From Desulfallas sp. Bu1-1 (GTDB taxonomy: Bacteria > Bacillota > Desulfotomaculia > Desulfotomaculales > Desulfallaceae), in contig NZ_JADNRQ010000015.1 of assembly GCF_015594625.1 (NCBI RefSeq), positions 1-64,000 of the forward strand: DNA of 64,000 nt. The letters run 5' to 3'. The notes below the pieces were generated by a model. The model saw only the letters and a list, made by a program, of their open reading frames with translations. It was not told the DNA's origin and did no database searches. The position numbers and the translations under genes were made by a program. Positions 24,946-33,733 of this stretch are shown here, in pieces. Within the stretch, counting starts at the first letter, position 1; each line of letters starts with the position of its first letter.

Positions 24946-26493
24946 GTGAATACGGTGCAGGTTACGGTTTTTATCTTATATTTTCTCTTATTAATTTACT
25001 TTAGCAGGCAGGGTTATAAAAAATCAGCCACTCTTGACGATTTTACAGTAGCAGGGTGGAGCATGGGGTTAATAATCAACGTGGCTACTTTTACTGCTAC
25101 CTGGGTTAGTGCAGCATCTGTGCTAGGTGTACCAAGCATGCTTTATAGTGTGGGTTTTGCTGCAATCACCGGCTGGTTCGCCGGCTGGTTTTTTGCAAAT
25201 GCTCTTATGCCAATTTTGGCTTATAAAATAAGAAGACCTGAATTTCCTGTGAGGACTATTCCTGAATTTATGAGATTACGTTATGAACCATTTGCAGAGA
25301 AGAGTTGCATCCAGGCAATAGCTTCTTTAACAATGATAGCCGGTTATCTTATTTATGTCACAATTCAAATTAAAGGTTTAGGTATGATAATTGCAACGCT
25401 TACAGGTATCCCTTATGAGGTAGGTGTATTCATTTTTGCTATCTTCATACTTATCACAGTATTTGGAGGAATGTGGTCAGTAGCTACCACCGACCTGTAT
25501 AATACTGGCATAATTGTATTTGGCTTAATTATAGCTGCAATAGCGATTTTACCTCAGGTTGGTGGCTGGTCTGAAATGTTTGCCAAAGCTATGGAAATTT
25601 CTACACCTGCTGTGGTTGGAGGTAATCCTACCCCGGCGGGAGGCTTGCTGGATCCATTGGGTACTTTTACTCTTTCAGCTATGGTCGGAATATTTATTTC
25701 AAACTCTTTAGGCGCATCGGTTGCTCCCCATTGGCCTACGCGTTTGTTGGCAGCAAAAAACTTAAGAACAGCCGTTCTTACTCCCCTAGTATCTACATTT
25801 ATAATTGCTGTTGTTTTTATTTGCTTGTTGATTTTAGGTGTCGGGGCTCGGGTTCTTGTTCCTACTATGCCCGATGGTAAAGCTACAGACTGGGTTATGC
25901 CCATGCTAATTTCGCAGTTTATGCATCCAGTTATTGCTGGTGTAATGTTAGCTGCAATATTCGCAGCAGCCCTTTCCACCGCTAACGCCATGACACTACA
26001 TAACGCGTTAGCAATAACTTACGATATGATTCGCAACCTGAGCCACAAAACAATAAGCGATAAAACTCTGATAAATATGACTAAAATAACGCTGGTAATC
26101 CTGGGAATAATAGCAATCATTCTAGCCCTCAATCCCCCCGCGTTTATAGCCATGGCTGCCGCATACGTTTTCGGCCTTTTCGGTGGAACTTTTATCGCCC
26201 CGATGTACTTAGGCCTGTATTGGAAAAAGGCCAATAAATTGGGAGGTTACTTGGGCTCCATAGTTGGTGGCTTAACTTATGTGATCACCAACTATCTGAT
26301 CACAATCAAGGCGATGCCCGGTACTATTCCGGCAATCGTCCTGGCAGTGGCTGCATCTGCTCTTTGCATCGTCATAACTGCTTATGTTTCTCCGCCGCCC
26401 CCGAAAGAGGCTTGGGAACCTTATTTTGAGCCGGAAATCAGCGAAAATACCAGGCAGGTTATATTTAAGGCTATGAAAAATATGGCAAAATAA
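24946..26493 (+). CDS. Sodium:solute symporter (SSS family)
   Basis: A 515-residue integral membrane protein with about thirteen hydrophobic segments and SSS/SLC5 features: the N-terminal YFSRQGYKKSATLDDFTVAG, TWVSAASVLGVPSMLY, FGGMWSVATTDLYN and the AAIFAAALSTANAMTLHNALAITYD segment. These transporters import organic acids, amino acids or sugars with sodium. The GTG start follows AAAGGAG at good spacing. Located directly before an acyl-CoA ligase and beta-oxidation genes on a sigma-54 transcript, it most likely imports a carboxylate; it resembles the monocarboxylate/pantothenate-type branch rather than the sugar branch, but substrate cannot be read from sequence. Confidence 0.88.
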   Translation: MNTVQVTVFILYFLLLIYFSRQGYKKSATLDDFTVAGWSMGLIINVATFTATWVSAASVLGVPSMLYSVGFAAITGWFAGWFFANALMPILAYKIRRPEFPVRTIPEFMRLRYEPFAEKSCIQAIASLTMIAGYLIYVTIQIKGLGMIIATLTGIPYEVGVFIFAIFILITVFGGMWSVATTDLYNTGIIVFGLIIAAIAILPQVGGWSEMFAKAMEISTPAVVGGNPTPAGGLLDPLGTFTLSAMVGIFISNSLGASVAPHWPTRLLAAKNLRTAVLTPLVSTFIIAVVFICLLILGVGARVLVPTMPDGKATDWVMPMLISQFMHPVIAGVMLAAIFAAALSTANAMTLHNALAITYDMIRNLSHKTISDKTLINMTKITLVILGIIAIILALNPPAFIAMAAAYVFGLFGGTFIAPMYLGLYWKKANKLGGYLGSIVGGLTYVITNYLITIKAMPGTIPAIVLAVAASALCIVITAYVSPPPPKEAWEPYFEPEISENTRQVIFKAMKNMAK

Positions 26494-26517
26494 GTGTTTT
26501 GACCTTTCAGGTAACGT

Positions 26518-26537
26518 TTAAACCGGAAACGGTTTAA
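26518..26537 (+). other. GNRA-capped hairpin before the acyl-CoA ligase gene
   Basis: TTAAACCG (26518-26525) and CGGTTTAA (26530-26537) form a perfect eight-base stem closed by a GAAA tetraloop. There is no T tract. It could stabilise or be processed out of the long transcript, or it could be a DNA palindrome bound by a regulator. Confidence 0.55.
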
Positions 26538-26562
26538 TGTAACATTCAGCGGAGGTGTTAAG

Positions 26563-28086
26563 GTGACCATTTTAGAAATTTTTCAAAAGGGTGGTAAAAA
26601 CCGGCTTAACCACCCGGCTATTCTTGAACAACAAAAAGCTACGACTTATCGCGAGTTATATGAAATCGTAAACAAGCTTAGTAACGGTTTGAGCTTGCTA
26701 GGAGTGAAAAAGGGAAGTAAGGTTGCCCTGTACCTGCCTAACACCCGGGAGTTTATCCAAAGTTATTATGCAGTGCTGCAGCTGGGTGCGGTGGTGGTTC
26801 CCATCAACGTGCTGCTTCGCTCGGAGGAAATAAATTATATTGCCAGCCATTCGGATACCGAAGTTGTGATCACCAGCAGTGAACACTACCCCGAAGTAGA
26901 AAAGGGATTGAAAGGTTTGAAGGGAGTTAAACACGCTATTGTCTCCGGCCTGGATAAAGAGGGTATTGTTAATTTTGAAAAACTGGTTTCGGAATCGCCT
27001 GATTCTTCTTTTCAATATAAGGTTGAAGATGATGATGTCGCAGTAATAATCTACACTTCCGGTACCACGGGCAAACCCAAAGGAGCCATGCTGACACATA
27101 ATAATATCAGCTCCAATGTTGTAACCTTTAATGATATTATGCGGGGGACTCCGGATGACAAAATGATTACAGTATTGCCCTTGGCGCACATTTTTGGCCA
27201 AACCTGCGTCATGAATACATGCATATATAACGGTGGAACCCTCATCCTGCACCAGCGATTTGAACCCGTTGAAATAATGAAGTCCATTCAGAATAACAAG
27301 GCAACGGTGTTCACGGGAGTTCCCACCATGTATTCCTACATTATAAACCATCCGGATGCATTAAAATACGATTTAAGAAGCCTGCGCCTTAGTATTTCCG
27401 GTGGGGCGCCTATCCCGGTGGAGGTGCTAAATAAATTTGAAAGTATGTATAACTGTGTCATTATTGAAGGCTACGGTTTGTCGGAAACCTCGCCGGTCAA
27501 CGCGTTTAACACCATTGAAGGTCCTCGAAAGCCCGCTTCCACGGGCATAGCCATTAATGGTGTGGAAGTAAAAATATTTGACGAACAGGATAACGAAGTG
27601 CCGACAGGCGTAGTGGGAGAAATAGTTGTCAAGGGTCCCAATGTAATGAAGGGTTACTATAAAGACCCCGAAGCCACAGCCCTGGCCATGCGGGGTGGCT
27701 GGTTCCATACCGGGGACATGGCTTACAAGGATGAAGATGGCCATATATTCATTGTGGATCGTAAAAAAGATATGATCCTCAAGAGCGGTTACAACGTTTA
27801 CCCGCGGGAAGTTGAAGAAGTACTTTATACTAACCCCAAGGTGGCTGGGGCTGCTGTTATTGGCGTGCCTGACGAGCTTAAGGGCGAGGAAGTAAAAGCC
27901 TTCGTGGTGCTCAAAGAGGGAGAGACAGCCACCGAGGAAGAAATCAGGCAATATTGCAGGTCAAAGATAGCCCCGTATAAGACACCTCGCTATATAGAAT
28001 TCCTGGATGCGCTGCCTATGGGATCCACGGGTAAAATCCTGCGGCGGCAGTTGCGTGACATTGAATTATCCAGAACAAAAAAGTGA
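26563..28086 (+). CDS. AMP-forming acyl-CoA synthetase
   Basis: A 507-residue ligase with all ANL-family motifs: YTSGTTGKPKGAML (P-loop), EGYGLSETSPV, GWFHTGDMAYKDEDG, DRKKDMILKSGYNVYPREVEE and the C-terminal catalytic lysine in GSTGKILRRQL. It activates a carboxylic acid to its CoA thioester at the cost of ATP to AMP. The domain order is that of medium/long-chain or 4-coumarate-type ligases. Starting 69 bp after the symporter (GTG after GGAGG), it should activate the acid that the symporter imports. Chain length or ring structure of the substrate is not evident. Confidence 0.92.
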   Translation: MTILEIFQKGGKNRLNHPAILEQQKATTYRELYEIVNKLSNGLSLLGVKKGSKVALYLPNTREFIQSYYAVLQLGAVVVPINVLLRSEEINYIASHSDTEVVITSSEHYPEVEKGLKGLKGVKHAIVSGLDKEGIVNFEKLVSESPDSSFQYKVEDDDVAVIIYTSGTTGKPKGAMLTHNNISSNVVTFNDIMRGTPDDKMITVLPLAHIFGQTCVMNTCIYNGGTLILHQRFEPVEIMKSIQNNKATVFTGVPTMYSYIINHPDALKYDLRSLRLSISGGAPIPVEVLNKFESMYNCVIIEGYGLSETSPVNAFNTIEGPRKPASTGIAINGVEVKIFDEQDNEVPTGVVGEIVVKGPNVMKGYYKDPEATALAMRGGWFHTGDMAYKDEDGHIFIVDRKKDMILKSGYNVYPREVEEVLYTNPKVAGAAVIGVPDELKGEEVKAFVVLKEGETATEEEIRQYCRSKIAPYKTPRYIEFLDALPMGSTGKILRRQLRDIELSRTKK

Positions 28087-28098
28087 GGTGGCCGGATA

Positions 28099-28866
28099 AT
28101 GAAGCTTAAAGATAAGGTTGCGTTGGTAACAGGTGGCAGCAGGGGTATCGGCAGGGCGATATGCCTTGCTTTTGCGGCCCAGGGGGCGATAGTGGCAGTA
28201 AATGCCACTACCTTTGAGGGAGCGGATAAAACCGCGGAGGAAATCCGCCAACAGGGAGGACGCGCCATAGCCGTAAAAGCTAACGTTGCCGATCCGCAGG
28301 ATGTCAATGCCATGGTCGAGAAGGTGGTTTCCGAATTTGGCCGGCTGGATATACTGGTAAACAATGCCGGGATCTCCATGGCCAAACCTTCGGCGGAAAT
28401 TCCCCTGGAAGACTGGAATCGCGCCATAGATATAGATTTAAACGGAGTATTTTACTGCAGCCAGGCGGTAGGAAGGCAGATGATCAAACAGAAAAGCGGC
28501 AATATCATCAACATGTCTTCCATGTACGGGCTGGTGGTGGCCCCGGGCCGGGCGGCTTATTCCACCAGCAAGGGCGGCATCAACGCCATGACCAAAGTGT
28601 TGGGTGTGGAGTGGGCCAAGGATAACATCCGGGTAAACGCCATTTGCCCGGGTTATATTGTGACGGAGTTGGTAACAGACCTTATCGATAAAGGAATTCT
28701 CGATGAAGTAAAACTTAGCAAGCGTTGTCCCATGGGGCGGCTGGGGAATGTTGATGAAGTGGCAAAAGTGGCCGTATTTCTGGCTTCCGATGATGCAAGC
28801 TATATAACCGGCCAGACTATTGTAGTGGACGGCGGCTGGTCGGTTTACGGTTATATTACCGATTAA
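28099..28866 (+). CDS. Short-chain dehydrogenase/reductase (FabG-like)
   Basis: A classical SDR of 255 residues: cofactor motif TGGSRGIGRAI, NNAGIS, the catalytic Ser-Tyr-Lys set (NMSSMYG, AAYSTSKGG) and the C-terminal ITGQTIVVDGGW. It interconverts a hydroxyl and a keto group, probably on a CoA ester given its place between the acyl-CoA ligase and the 3-hydroxyacyl-CoA dehydrogenase. Because the operon also has an Hbd-type enzyme, this SDR may handle a different hydroxyl position or stereoisomer. The threonine after the first strand fits either NADP or NAD. Confidence 0.88.
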   Translation: MKLKDKVALVTGGSRGIGRAICLAFAAQGAIVAVNATTFEGADKTAEEIRQQGGRAIAVKANVADPQDVNAMVEKVVSEFGRLDILVNNAGISMAKPSAEIPLEDWNRAIDIDLNGVFYCSQAVGRQMIKQKSGNIINMSSMYGLVVAPGRAAYSTSKGGINAMTKVLGVEWAKDNIRVNAICPGYIVTELVTDLIDKGILDEVKLSKRCPMGRLGNVDEVAKVAVFLASDDASYITGQTIVVDGGWSVYGYITD

Positions 28867-28883
28867 GGATGGAGGGTTTAAAT

Positions 28884-29732
28884 ATGGAAGTTAAAACTAT
28901 CACCGTAATAGGAGCTGGCCTTATGGGTTCGGGCATTACTCAAGTTGCGGCCCAGGCCGGGTATAAGGTAAACATACTTGATATCAGCCAGGAGTTTGTT
29001 GACCGGGGGGTTGCGGGCATAAACAAACTGCTCCAAGGTAAGGTTAACAAAGGTAAATTGTCCGAAGAAGAAAAAGAACAGATTATGGCCCGCATTGTTC
29101 CGGGGACGAATCTAGAAGTGTGTTCCGAGGCGCAAATGGTTATTGAAGCTATACCCGAGAAGATGGACCTGAAAAAGGATATGTTCAAAAAAATAGATTC
29201 TGTAACCAGTGGAGAAACTATTTTAGCCACCAATACCTCTTCGCTTTCCATTACTGAAATAGCTTCGGTAACAAAGAAGCCGCAAAAGGTGGTGGGCATG
29301 CATTTCTTCAGCCCGGTTCCGGTGATGAAATTGGTGGAAATAATTCCGGGTCTGGTCACCGAAAAACAAGTTATGGACATTGTTAAAGAAGTGGCTGAGA
29401 AAATGGGCAAAACGGTGGTATATGCCAACAACACCCCGGGCTTTATTGTCAACAGGCTACTGGTCCCCATGATGAACGAAGCCTTTTACCTGCTTATGGA
29501 GGGCAATAAAAAAGAAGATATTGATCAGGGCATGCTGCTGGGGGCAAACCACCCTATTGGCCCATTACAATTGGCGGACCTGGTGGGAATAGACATACTG
29601 CTTCATACCATGGAGTCCCTTTACGAAGGATTTTCCGATTCCAAATACCGTCCCTGTCCCTTGCTGAAAGAATATGTGGCGGCGGGCAAACTCGGACGTA
29701 AGACCGGAGAGGGGGTTTATTCCTACCGGTAG
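28884..29732 (+). CDS. hbd: 3-hydroxyacyl-CoA (3-hydroxybutyryl-CoA) dehydrogenase
   Basis: The motifs are those of single-domain 3-hydroxybutyryl-CoA dehydrogenases: GAGLMGSGITQVAAQAGY for NAD, ATNTSSLSIT, the catalytic histidine in VGMHFFSPVPVMKLVEI and NNTPGFIVNRLLVPMMNEA. Length (283 residues) is normal. The ATG at 28884 is preferred because GGAGGG lies nine bases before it. The enzyme oxidises L-3-hydroxyacyl-CoA to 3-ketoacyl-CoA and sits between an SDR and an enoyl-CoA hydratase. Confidence 0.93.
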   Translation: MEVKTITVIGAGLMGSGITQVAAQAGYKVNILDISQEFVDRGVAGINKLLQGKVNKGKLSEEEKEQIMARIVPGTNLEVCSEAQMVIEAIPEKMDLKKDMFKKIDSVTSGETILATNTSSLSITEIASVTKKPQKVVGMHFFSPVPVMKLVEIIPGLVTEKQVMDIVKEVAEKMGKTVVYANNTPGFIVNRLLVPMMNEAFYLLMEGNKKEDIDQGMLLGANHPIGPLQLADLVGIDILLHTMESLYEGFSDSKYRPCPLLKEYVAAGKLGRKTGEGVYSYR

Positions 29733-29746
29733 CGGTAGATTTTAAG

Positions 29747-30532
29747 ATGGATTACAGAAATATTCTGACTGAGAAAAAAGACTCGTTATTTATAATTACA
29801 ATCAATAGGCCTGAGACCTTAAATGCTCTAAATGAAGATACCGTGGGAGAACTGGAACACGCTTTTGACCAGGGTTCCGCCGACCCCGGGGTCAGGGTAA
29901 TCATAATTACCGGCCAGGGAAATAAAGCCTTTGTGGCCGGGGCGGATATAAATGAAATAAGCACGCTGCCCTCGGTGAAGGCGGCCCAGGATAAAAGTAC
30001 TCGCGGAATTGACATTTTATTTAAAATAGAGCACTGTGACAAGCCGGTGATTATGGCCATAAATGGTTATGCCCTGGGCGGAGGGTGTGAACTGGCCATG
30101 GCCGGGGATATCAGGATTGCATCGGATAATGCCAAGTTTGGATTGCCGGAAATCAATCTTGGCATTATCCCCGGCTATGGCGGCACCCAGCGATTACCCA
30201 GGCTGGTGGGCAAAGGCATGGCCAAGATGATGATTTTTTCCGGGATGATCATCGATGCCCAAAGGGCTTTTCAAATAGGGTTGGTGGAAAAGGTAGTTCC
30301 CGCGGGGCAACTGATGGAGGAAGCCATTTCTCTGGCCAACCTTTTGGCACAAAAACCCCCGGTTGCCCTGGCCATGGCCAAAAGGAGCATTAATGATGGA
30401 CTGGAAGTGGATCTCAGGCGCGGCTGTGCCATGGAGAGTTCAAATTTTGCCGTGGCCTGCTCAACCGAGGATAGAAGGGAAGGAACCAGGGCTTTTCTGG
30501 AAAAAAGAAAACCCCGGTTCAAAGGTTTTTAA
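29747..30532 (+). CDS. Enoyl-CoA hydratase (crotonase family)
   Basis: A 261-residue crotonase with the oxyanion hole segments KAFVAGADINE and GYALGGGCELAMAGDIRIA, and both catalytic glutamates (GGCELAM and GLPEINLGIIPGYGGTQRL). It hydrates 2-enoyl-CoA to L-3-hydroxyacyl-CoA. The gene starts 14 bp after hbd. The presence of both acid residues argues for true hydratase activity rather than another crotonase reaction. Confidence 0.93.
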   Translation: MDYRNILTEKKDSLFIITINRPETLNALNEDTVGELEHAFDQGSADPGVRVIIITGQGNKAFVAGADINEISTLPSVKAAQDKSTRGIDILFKIEHCDKPVIMAINGYALGGGCELAMAGDIRIASDNAKFGLPEINLGIIPGYGGTQRLPRLVGKGMAKMMIFSGMIIDAQRAFQIGLVEKVVPAGQLMEEAISLANLLAQKPPVALAMAKRSINDGLEVDLRRGCAMESSNFAVACSTEDRREGTRAFLEKRKPRFKGF

Positions 30533-30561
30533 CAATTAACTGGTCAAGGAGCGATAAAAGA

Positions 30562-31701
30562 ATGACTATAAGGCTTACAGAAGAACAAATCATGCTAAGG
30601 AAAATGACCCGGGAACTGGCGCTGGAAAAATTCGCTCCCAGGGCGGCGGAAATAGACCGAACAGGAGAGTTTCCGTGGGATAATGTAAAACTATTGGCTG
30701 AGTATGGACTGCTTGGTATTAATGTACCTGAAGAATACGGCGGGGCCGGCTCCGATACTTTAAGCCATGTGATAGCAATTGAGGAGGTAGCTCGGGTTTG
30801 TGCCTCCACCTCAGTAATATTAACCACCCAGGCCCTGGCTATAGCCCCGGTATTGCTGGCTGGCACGGTGGAGCAAAAGAAAAAATATCTTACCCCCATG
30901 GCCAGCGGTCAGGTCCTGGGAGCCTTTGGCCTCACCGAGCCCGGGGCCGGGTCGGATGCCTCCCGGATCAGCACCACGGCTACCAGGGATGGCGATTACT
31001 ACGTCTTAAACGGTGTCAAGCACTTTATCACCAACGGGGGAGAGGCGGAAATATACACCGTAGTGGCTATGACTGATAAATCTAAGGGCGTTAGGGGAAT
31101 CAGCACCTTTTTCGTAGAGAAGGGGACCCCGGGCTTTACTTTTGGCAAGAAAGAAAGTAAAATGGGTATCCGCGGTTCAACAACCAGGGAGCTGATTTTT
31201 GAAAATTGCCGGATACCCAAAGAAAACCTCCTGGGCCAGGAGGGAGAGGGCTTTAAAATTGTAATGAAATCAATCGACCATACCCGCACCGGCGTGGCCG
31301 CCCAGGCCCTGGGTATAGCCCAGGGGGCTTTGGATGCCGCCCTGGAATATTCCAGGCAAAGAGAACAATTTGGCCAGCCAATCTGTGAATTCCAGGGTAT
31401 TCAATTTATGCTGGCCGATATGGCCACCCAGATAGAGGCTGCCCGGGCGCTGGTCTACCAGGCGGCCATTGCCATTGATGACCATTCTGAAGAACTCAGT
31501 AAAATGTCCGCCATGGCCAAACTGTTTGCCTCGGATACGGCAATGAAAGTCACCATCGATGCTGTGCAAATTTTCGGTGGATACGGCTATACCACTGAAT
31601 ATCCAGTAGAACGCTACATGAGGGATGCCAAAATTACCCAAATTTACGAGGGCACCAACCAAATTCAAAGAATTGTTATAGCACGCAGTCTTATAAAATA
31701 A
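30562..31701 (+). CDS. Short-chain acyl-CoA dehydrogenase
   Basis: A 379-residue flavoprotein of the butyryl-CoA dehydrogenase type: AFGLTEPGAGSD, the FAD-contact region around KHFITNGGEAEIY, and IQIFGGYGYTTEYPVERYMRD-like sequence near the C-terminus with the catalytic glutamate in QIYEGTNQIQR. It forms the 2,3 double bond of acyl-CoA. No etfAB genes accompany it in this window, so its electron acceptor must be encoded elsewhere. AAGGAG precedes the ATG. Confidence 0.94.
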   Translation: MTIRLTEEQIMLRKMTRELALEKFAPRAAEIDRTGEFPWDNVKLLAEYGLLGINVPEEYGGAGSDTLSHVIAIEEVARVCASTSVILTTQALAIAPVLLAGTVEQKKKYLTPMASGQVLGAFGLTEPGAGSDASRISTTATRDGDYYVLNGVKHFITNGGEAEIYTVVAMTDKSKGVRGISTFFVEKGTPGFTFGKKESKMGIRGSTTRELIFENCRIPKENLLGQEGEGFKIVMKSIDHTRTGVAAQALGIAQGALDAALEYSRQREQFGQPICEFQGIQFMLADMATQIEAARALVYQAAIAIDDHSEELSKMSAMAKLFASDTAMKVTIDAVQIFGGYGYTTEYPVERYMRDAKITQIYEGTNQIQRIVIARSLIK

Positions 31702-31789
31702 GCTGTGATGCTCTCCGGTTACGGTTATATTGCCCTTTCCCGCAAAGCTATTTGAGTTTTGCTGAAAATATTGTGAGGAGTTATATACA

Positions 31790-33109
31790 ATGAAAGAAAA
31801 GCTTCTAAAACAAAAAAACAGCGATGATATAGTTGTGATCAGTGCTACGAGAACTCCGTTTGGAAGGTTTGGAGGTTCTCTTAAAAATATTGACATTTAT
31901 GATTTAGGCGCTATCGTCATGAAAGATGCTTTAATAAGAATTAATCTGGAGCCGGATAAGATTGACGAAGTATGGTGGGGAATAGGTGATACTACAAATT
32001 GTAAAGACCCCTATACGCCAGTGGTGGCAAGACAATCGATGCTTAAAGCAGGTATTCCCCCTGAAAGACCTTCCTGCACTTTTGACAAAGCCTGTGTATC
32101 CGCCATGTCAGCTGTAAATTATGGTTCAAGAAGTATCAAATTAAATGAAGCCAAGGTAGTCTTGGCCGGAGGAGCTACGAGCTTTAGCACTGTTCCATAT
32201 TTAGTAAGAAATCTTAGATGGTCGGGGGTCCGACTTGGGGGATTAAATTTAGAAGATCCTATTTTCCCGCTTGGCTATAAAGATTATGCTCCGGTTGCTG
32301 TAGACTCTGGAAATCTAGCTGTTGAATATAATGTATCCAGAGAGGAACAAGATGATTTTGCTTACGAAAGCCATCTAAAATACGGTAATGCCTATAAAGA
32401 TGGTTTTTTCAAAGATGAAATGATGCCCTTGGAAATAAAAGAAAAGGATAAGAAAGGTAATATTATTTCAGAAAAAGTGTTGGAGATTGACGAGCAATAT
32501 CGTCCCGATATTGCCAGAGAAGCGCTTGCCAAATTAAAACCGATATTCGGCAACCCTACTTGTACCGCGGGTAATTCGCCCGGAATGAATGATGGAGCTG
32601 CCGCTTTAATTTTAACAACAAGAGAACATGCACATGAATTAGGGTGTGAACCTGTTTGTACTATTCTCACAATGTCCACTATCGCTCTTCAACCGCGAAT
32701 TATGCCTGTGTCACCCGCTTTTGCGATAAAGAAATGTTTGGATAAATTAAATCTAACTATTGATGAAATGGATTTAATTGAGATAAATGAAGCATTTGCT
32801 TGTGTGCCATTGATTTCCGCCAAACTTTTAGCAAGTAAAAAGTTTACCAAGGGGAACTATGATGAAATGGTTAGGTTGGTGTCTTCCCAGCCTTTGTTGG
32901 ATACAGATGATGATAAGTACCAGGCGATCAAGAAAAAATTAAATGTTAATGGTGGAGCTATAGCGATTGGCCATCCGAATACCGCCAGTGGAGCCCGATT
33001 AATAATGACTATGGCTTATGAATTAAAAAGGCATGGTGGTGGCATGGGCGTATGTGCTATTTGTGGGGGGCTGACTCAAGGAGATGCGTGTGTAATTAAA
33101 GTTGAATAA
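31790..33109 (+). CDS. Thiolase (acetyl-CoA C-acyltransferase) with an internal insertion
   Basis: A 439-residue thiolase: the nucleophilic cysteine in FDKACVSAM (near 105), the NEAFAC motif (near 340), the histidine in AIAIGHPNTASGAR and the second cysteine in CAICGGLTQGDA. It cleaves 3-ketoacyl-CoA with CoA. It is longer than usual: about 25 extra residues, rich in Lys/Asp, lie between NEAFA and NVNGG where typical thiolases have a short loop. Base composition is more AT-rich than the preceding operon genes, which suggests a separate origin. The gap to the acyl-CoA dehydrogenase is 88 bp, with GAGGAG before the start. Confidence 0.9.
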   Translation: MKEKLLKQKNSDDIVVISATRTPFGRFGGSLKNIDIYDLGAIVMKDALIRINLEPDKIDEVWWGIGDTTNCKDPYTPVVARQSMLKAGIPPERPSCTFDKACVSAMSAVNYGSRSIKLNEAKVVLAGGATSFSTVPYLVRNLRWSGVRLGGLNLEDPIFPLGYKDYAPVAVDSGNLAVEYNVSREEQDDFAYESHLKYGNAYKDGFFKDEMMPLEIKEKDKKGNIISEKVLEIDEQYRPDIAREALAKLKPIFGNPTCTAGNSPGMNDGAAALILTTREHAHELGCEPVCTILTMSTIALQPRIMPVSPAFAIKKCLDKLNLTIDEMDLIEINEAFACVPLISAKLLASKKFTKGNYDEMVRLVSSQPLLDTDDDKYQAIKKKLNVNGGAIAIGHPNTASGARLIMTMAYELKRHGGGMGVCAICGGLTQGDACVIKVE

Positions 33110-33179
33110 CACCCTCCGAATTGCTCGAAGTGATTGGCGGTCAGCATCATGATAATGTAAAAACGGTGAGGGGTAAAGC

Positions 33180-33590
33180 GTGGGTATACCATTTGAACAA
33201 ATAAAAATTGGCGACACTGCTTCCGTATCTAAAACAATAAGTGAAACCGATGTTTATTTGTATGCCGGGATTACCGGAGATTTTAACGGAGTTCACATAA
33301 ACAAGGAAGCTGCCGCCACTTCAATATTTAAAGAACGAATAGCGCACGGCATGCTGACGGCGGGTCTGATCTCGGCTGTAATCGGCTGCCGGCTTCCGGG
33401 AGAAGGAACAATATATCTGTCACAAAGCTTAAAATTTACTTCTCCGGTCAAAATAGGAGATACCGTTACCGCCACGGTGGAGGTAATTGGAAAACAAGAA
33501 AATAAAAAACGCCTAACTTTAAAAACTATTTGCACCAATCAGCATGGACAAATAGTCATTGAAGGTGAGGCACTGGTAAAGTGCGGTTAA
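33180..33590 (+). CDS. MaoC-like (R)-specific enoyl-CoA hydratase
   Basis: A 136-residue single hot-dog protein with the hydratase-2 signature: ITGDFNGVHINKEAA containing the catalytic Asp/His pair, then RIAHGMLTAGL. Such PhaJ-type enzymes hydrate 2-enoyl-CoA to the R-3-hydroxy form, the opposite stereochemistry to the crotonase at 29747. Both stereo-routes are therefore encoded, and the SDR at 28099 may serve the R-isomer. The GTG start follows GAGGGG. Confidence 0.88.
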   Translation: MGIPFEQIKIGDTASVSKTISETDVYLYAGITGDFNGVHINKEAAATSIFKERIAHGMLTAGLISAVIGCRLPGEGTIYLSQSLKFTSPVKIGDTVTATVEVIGKQENKKRLTLKTICTNQHGQIVIEGEALVKCG

Positions 33591-33669
33591 TATTGGATAA
33601 TATATACAAATTTTGCAACGTCAATGTATTTAAAAATTATAAGACTTAATTATCACATTTTTTTGCCTT

Positions 33670-33691
33670 GAGGTTGAAATAATTCAGCCTC
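33670..33691 (+). other. Hairpin downstream of the MaoC-like gene
   Basis: GAGGTTGAA (33670-33678) pairs with TTCAGCCTC (33683-33691) with one G-U and an ATAA loop. No T tract follows. It separates the beta-oxidation genes from the chemotaxis-type gene and may mark a transcript end. Confidence 0.45.
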
Positions 33692-33733
33692 CAGGCCGTT
33701 ATATGCTTGAAACCATGAGGAGAGCGGTAAGCC

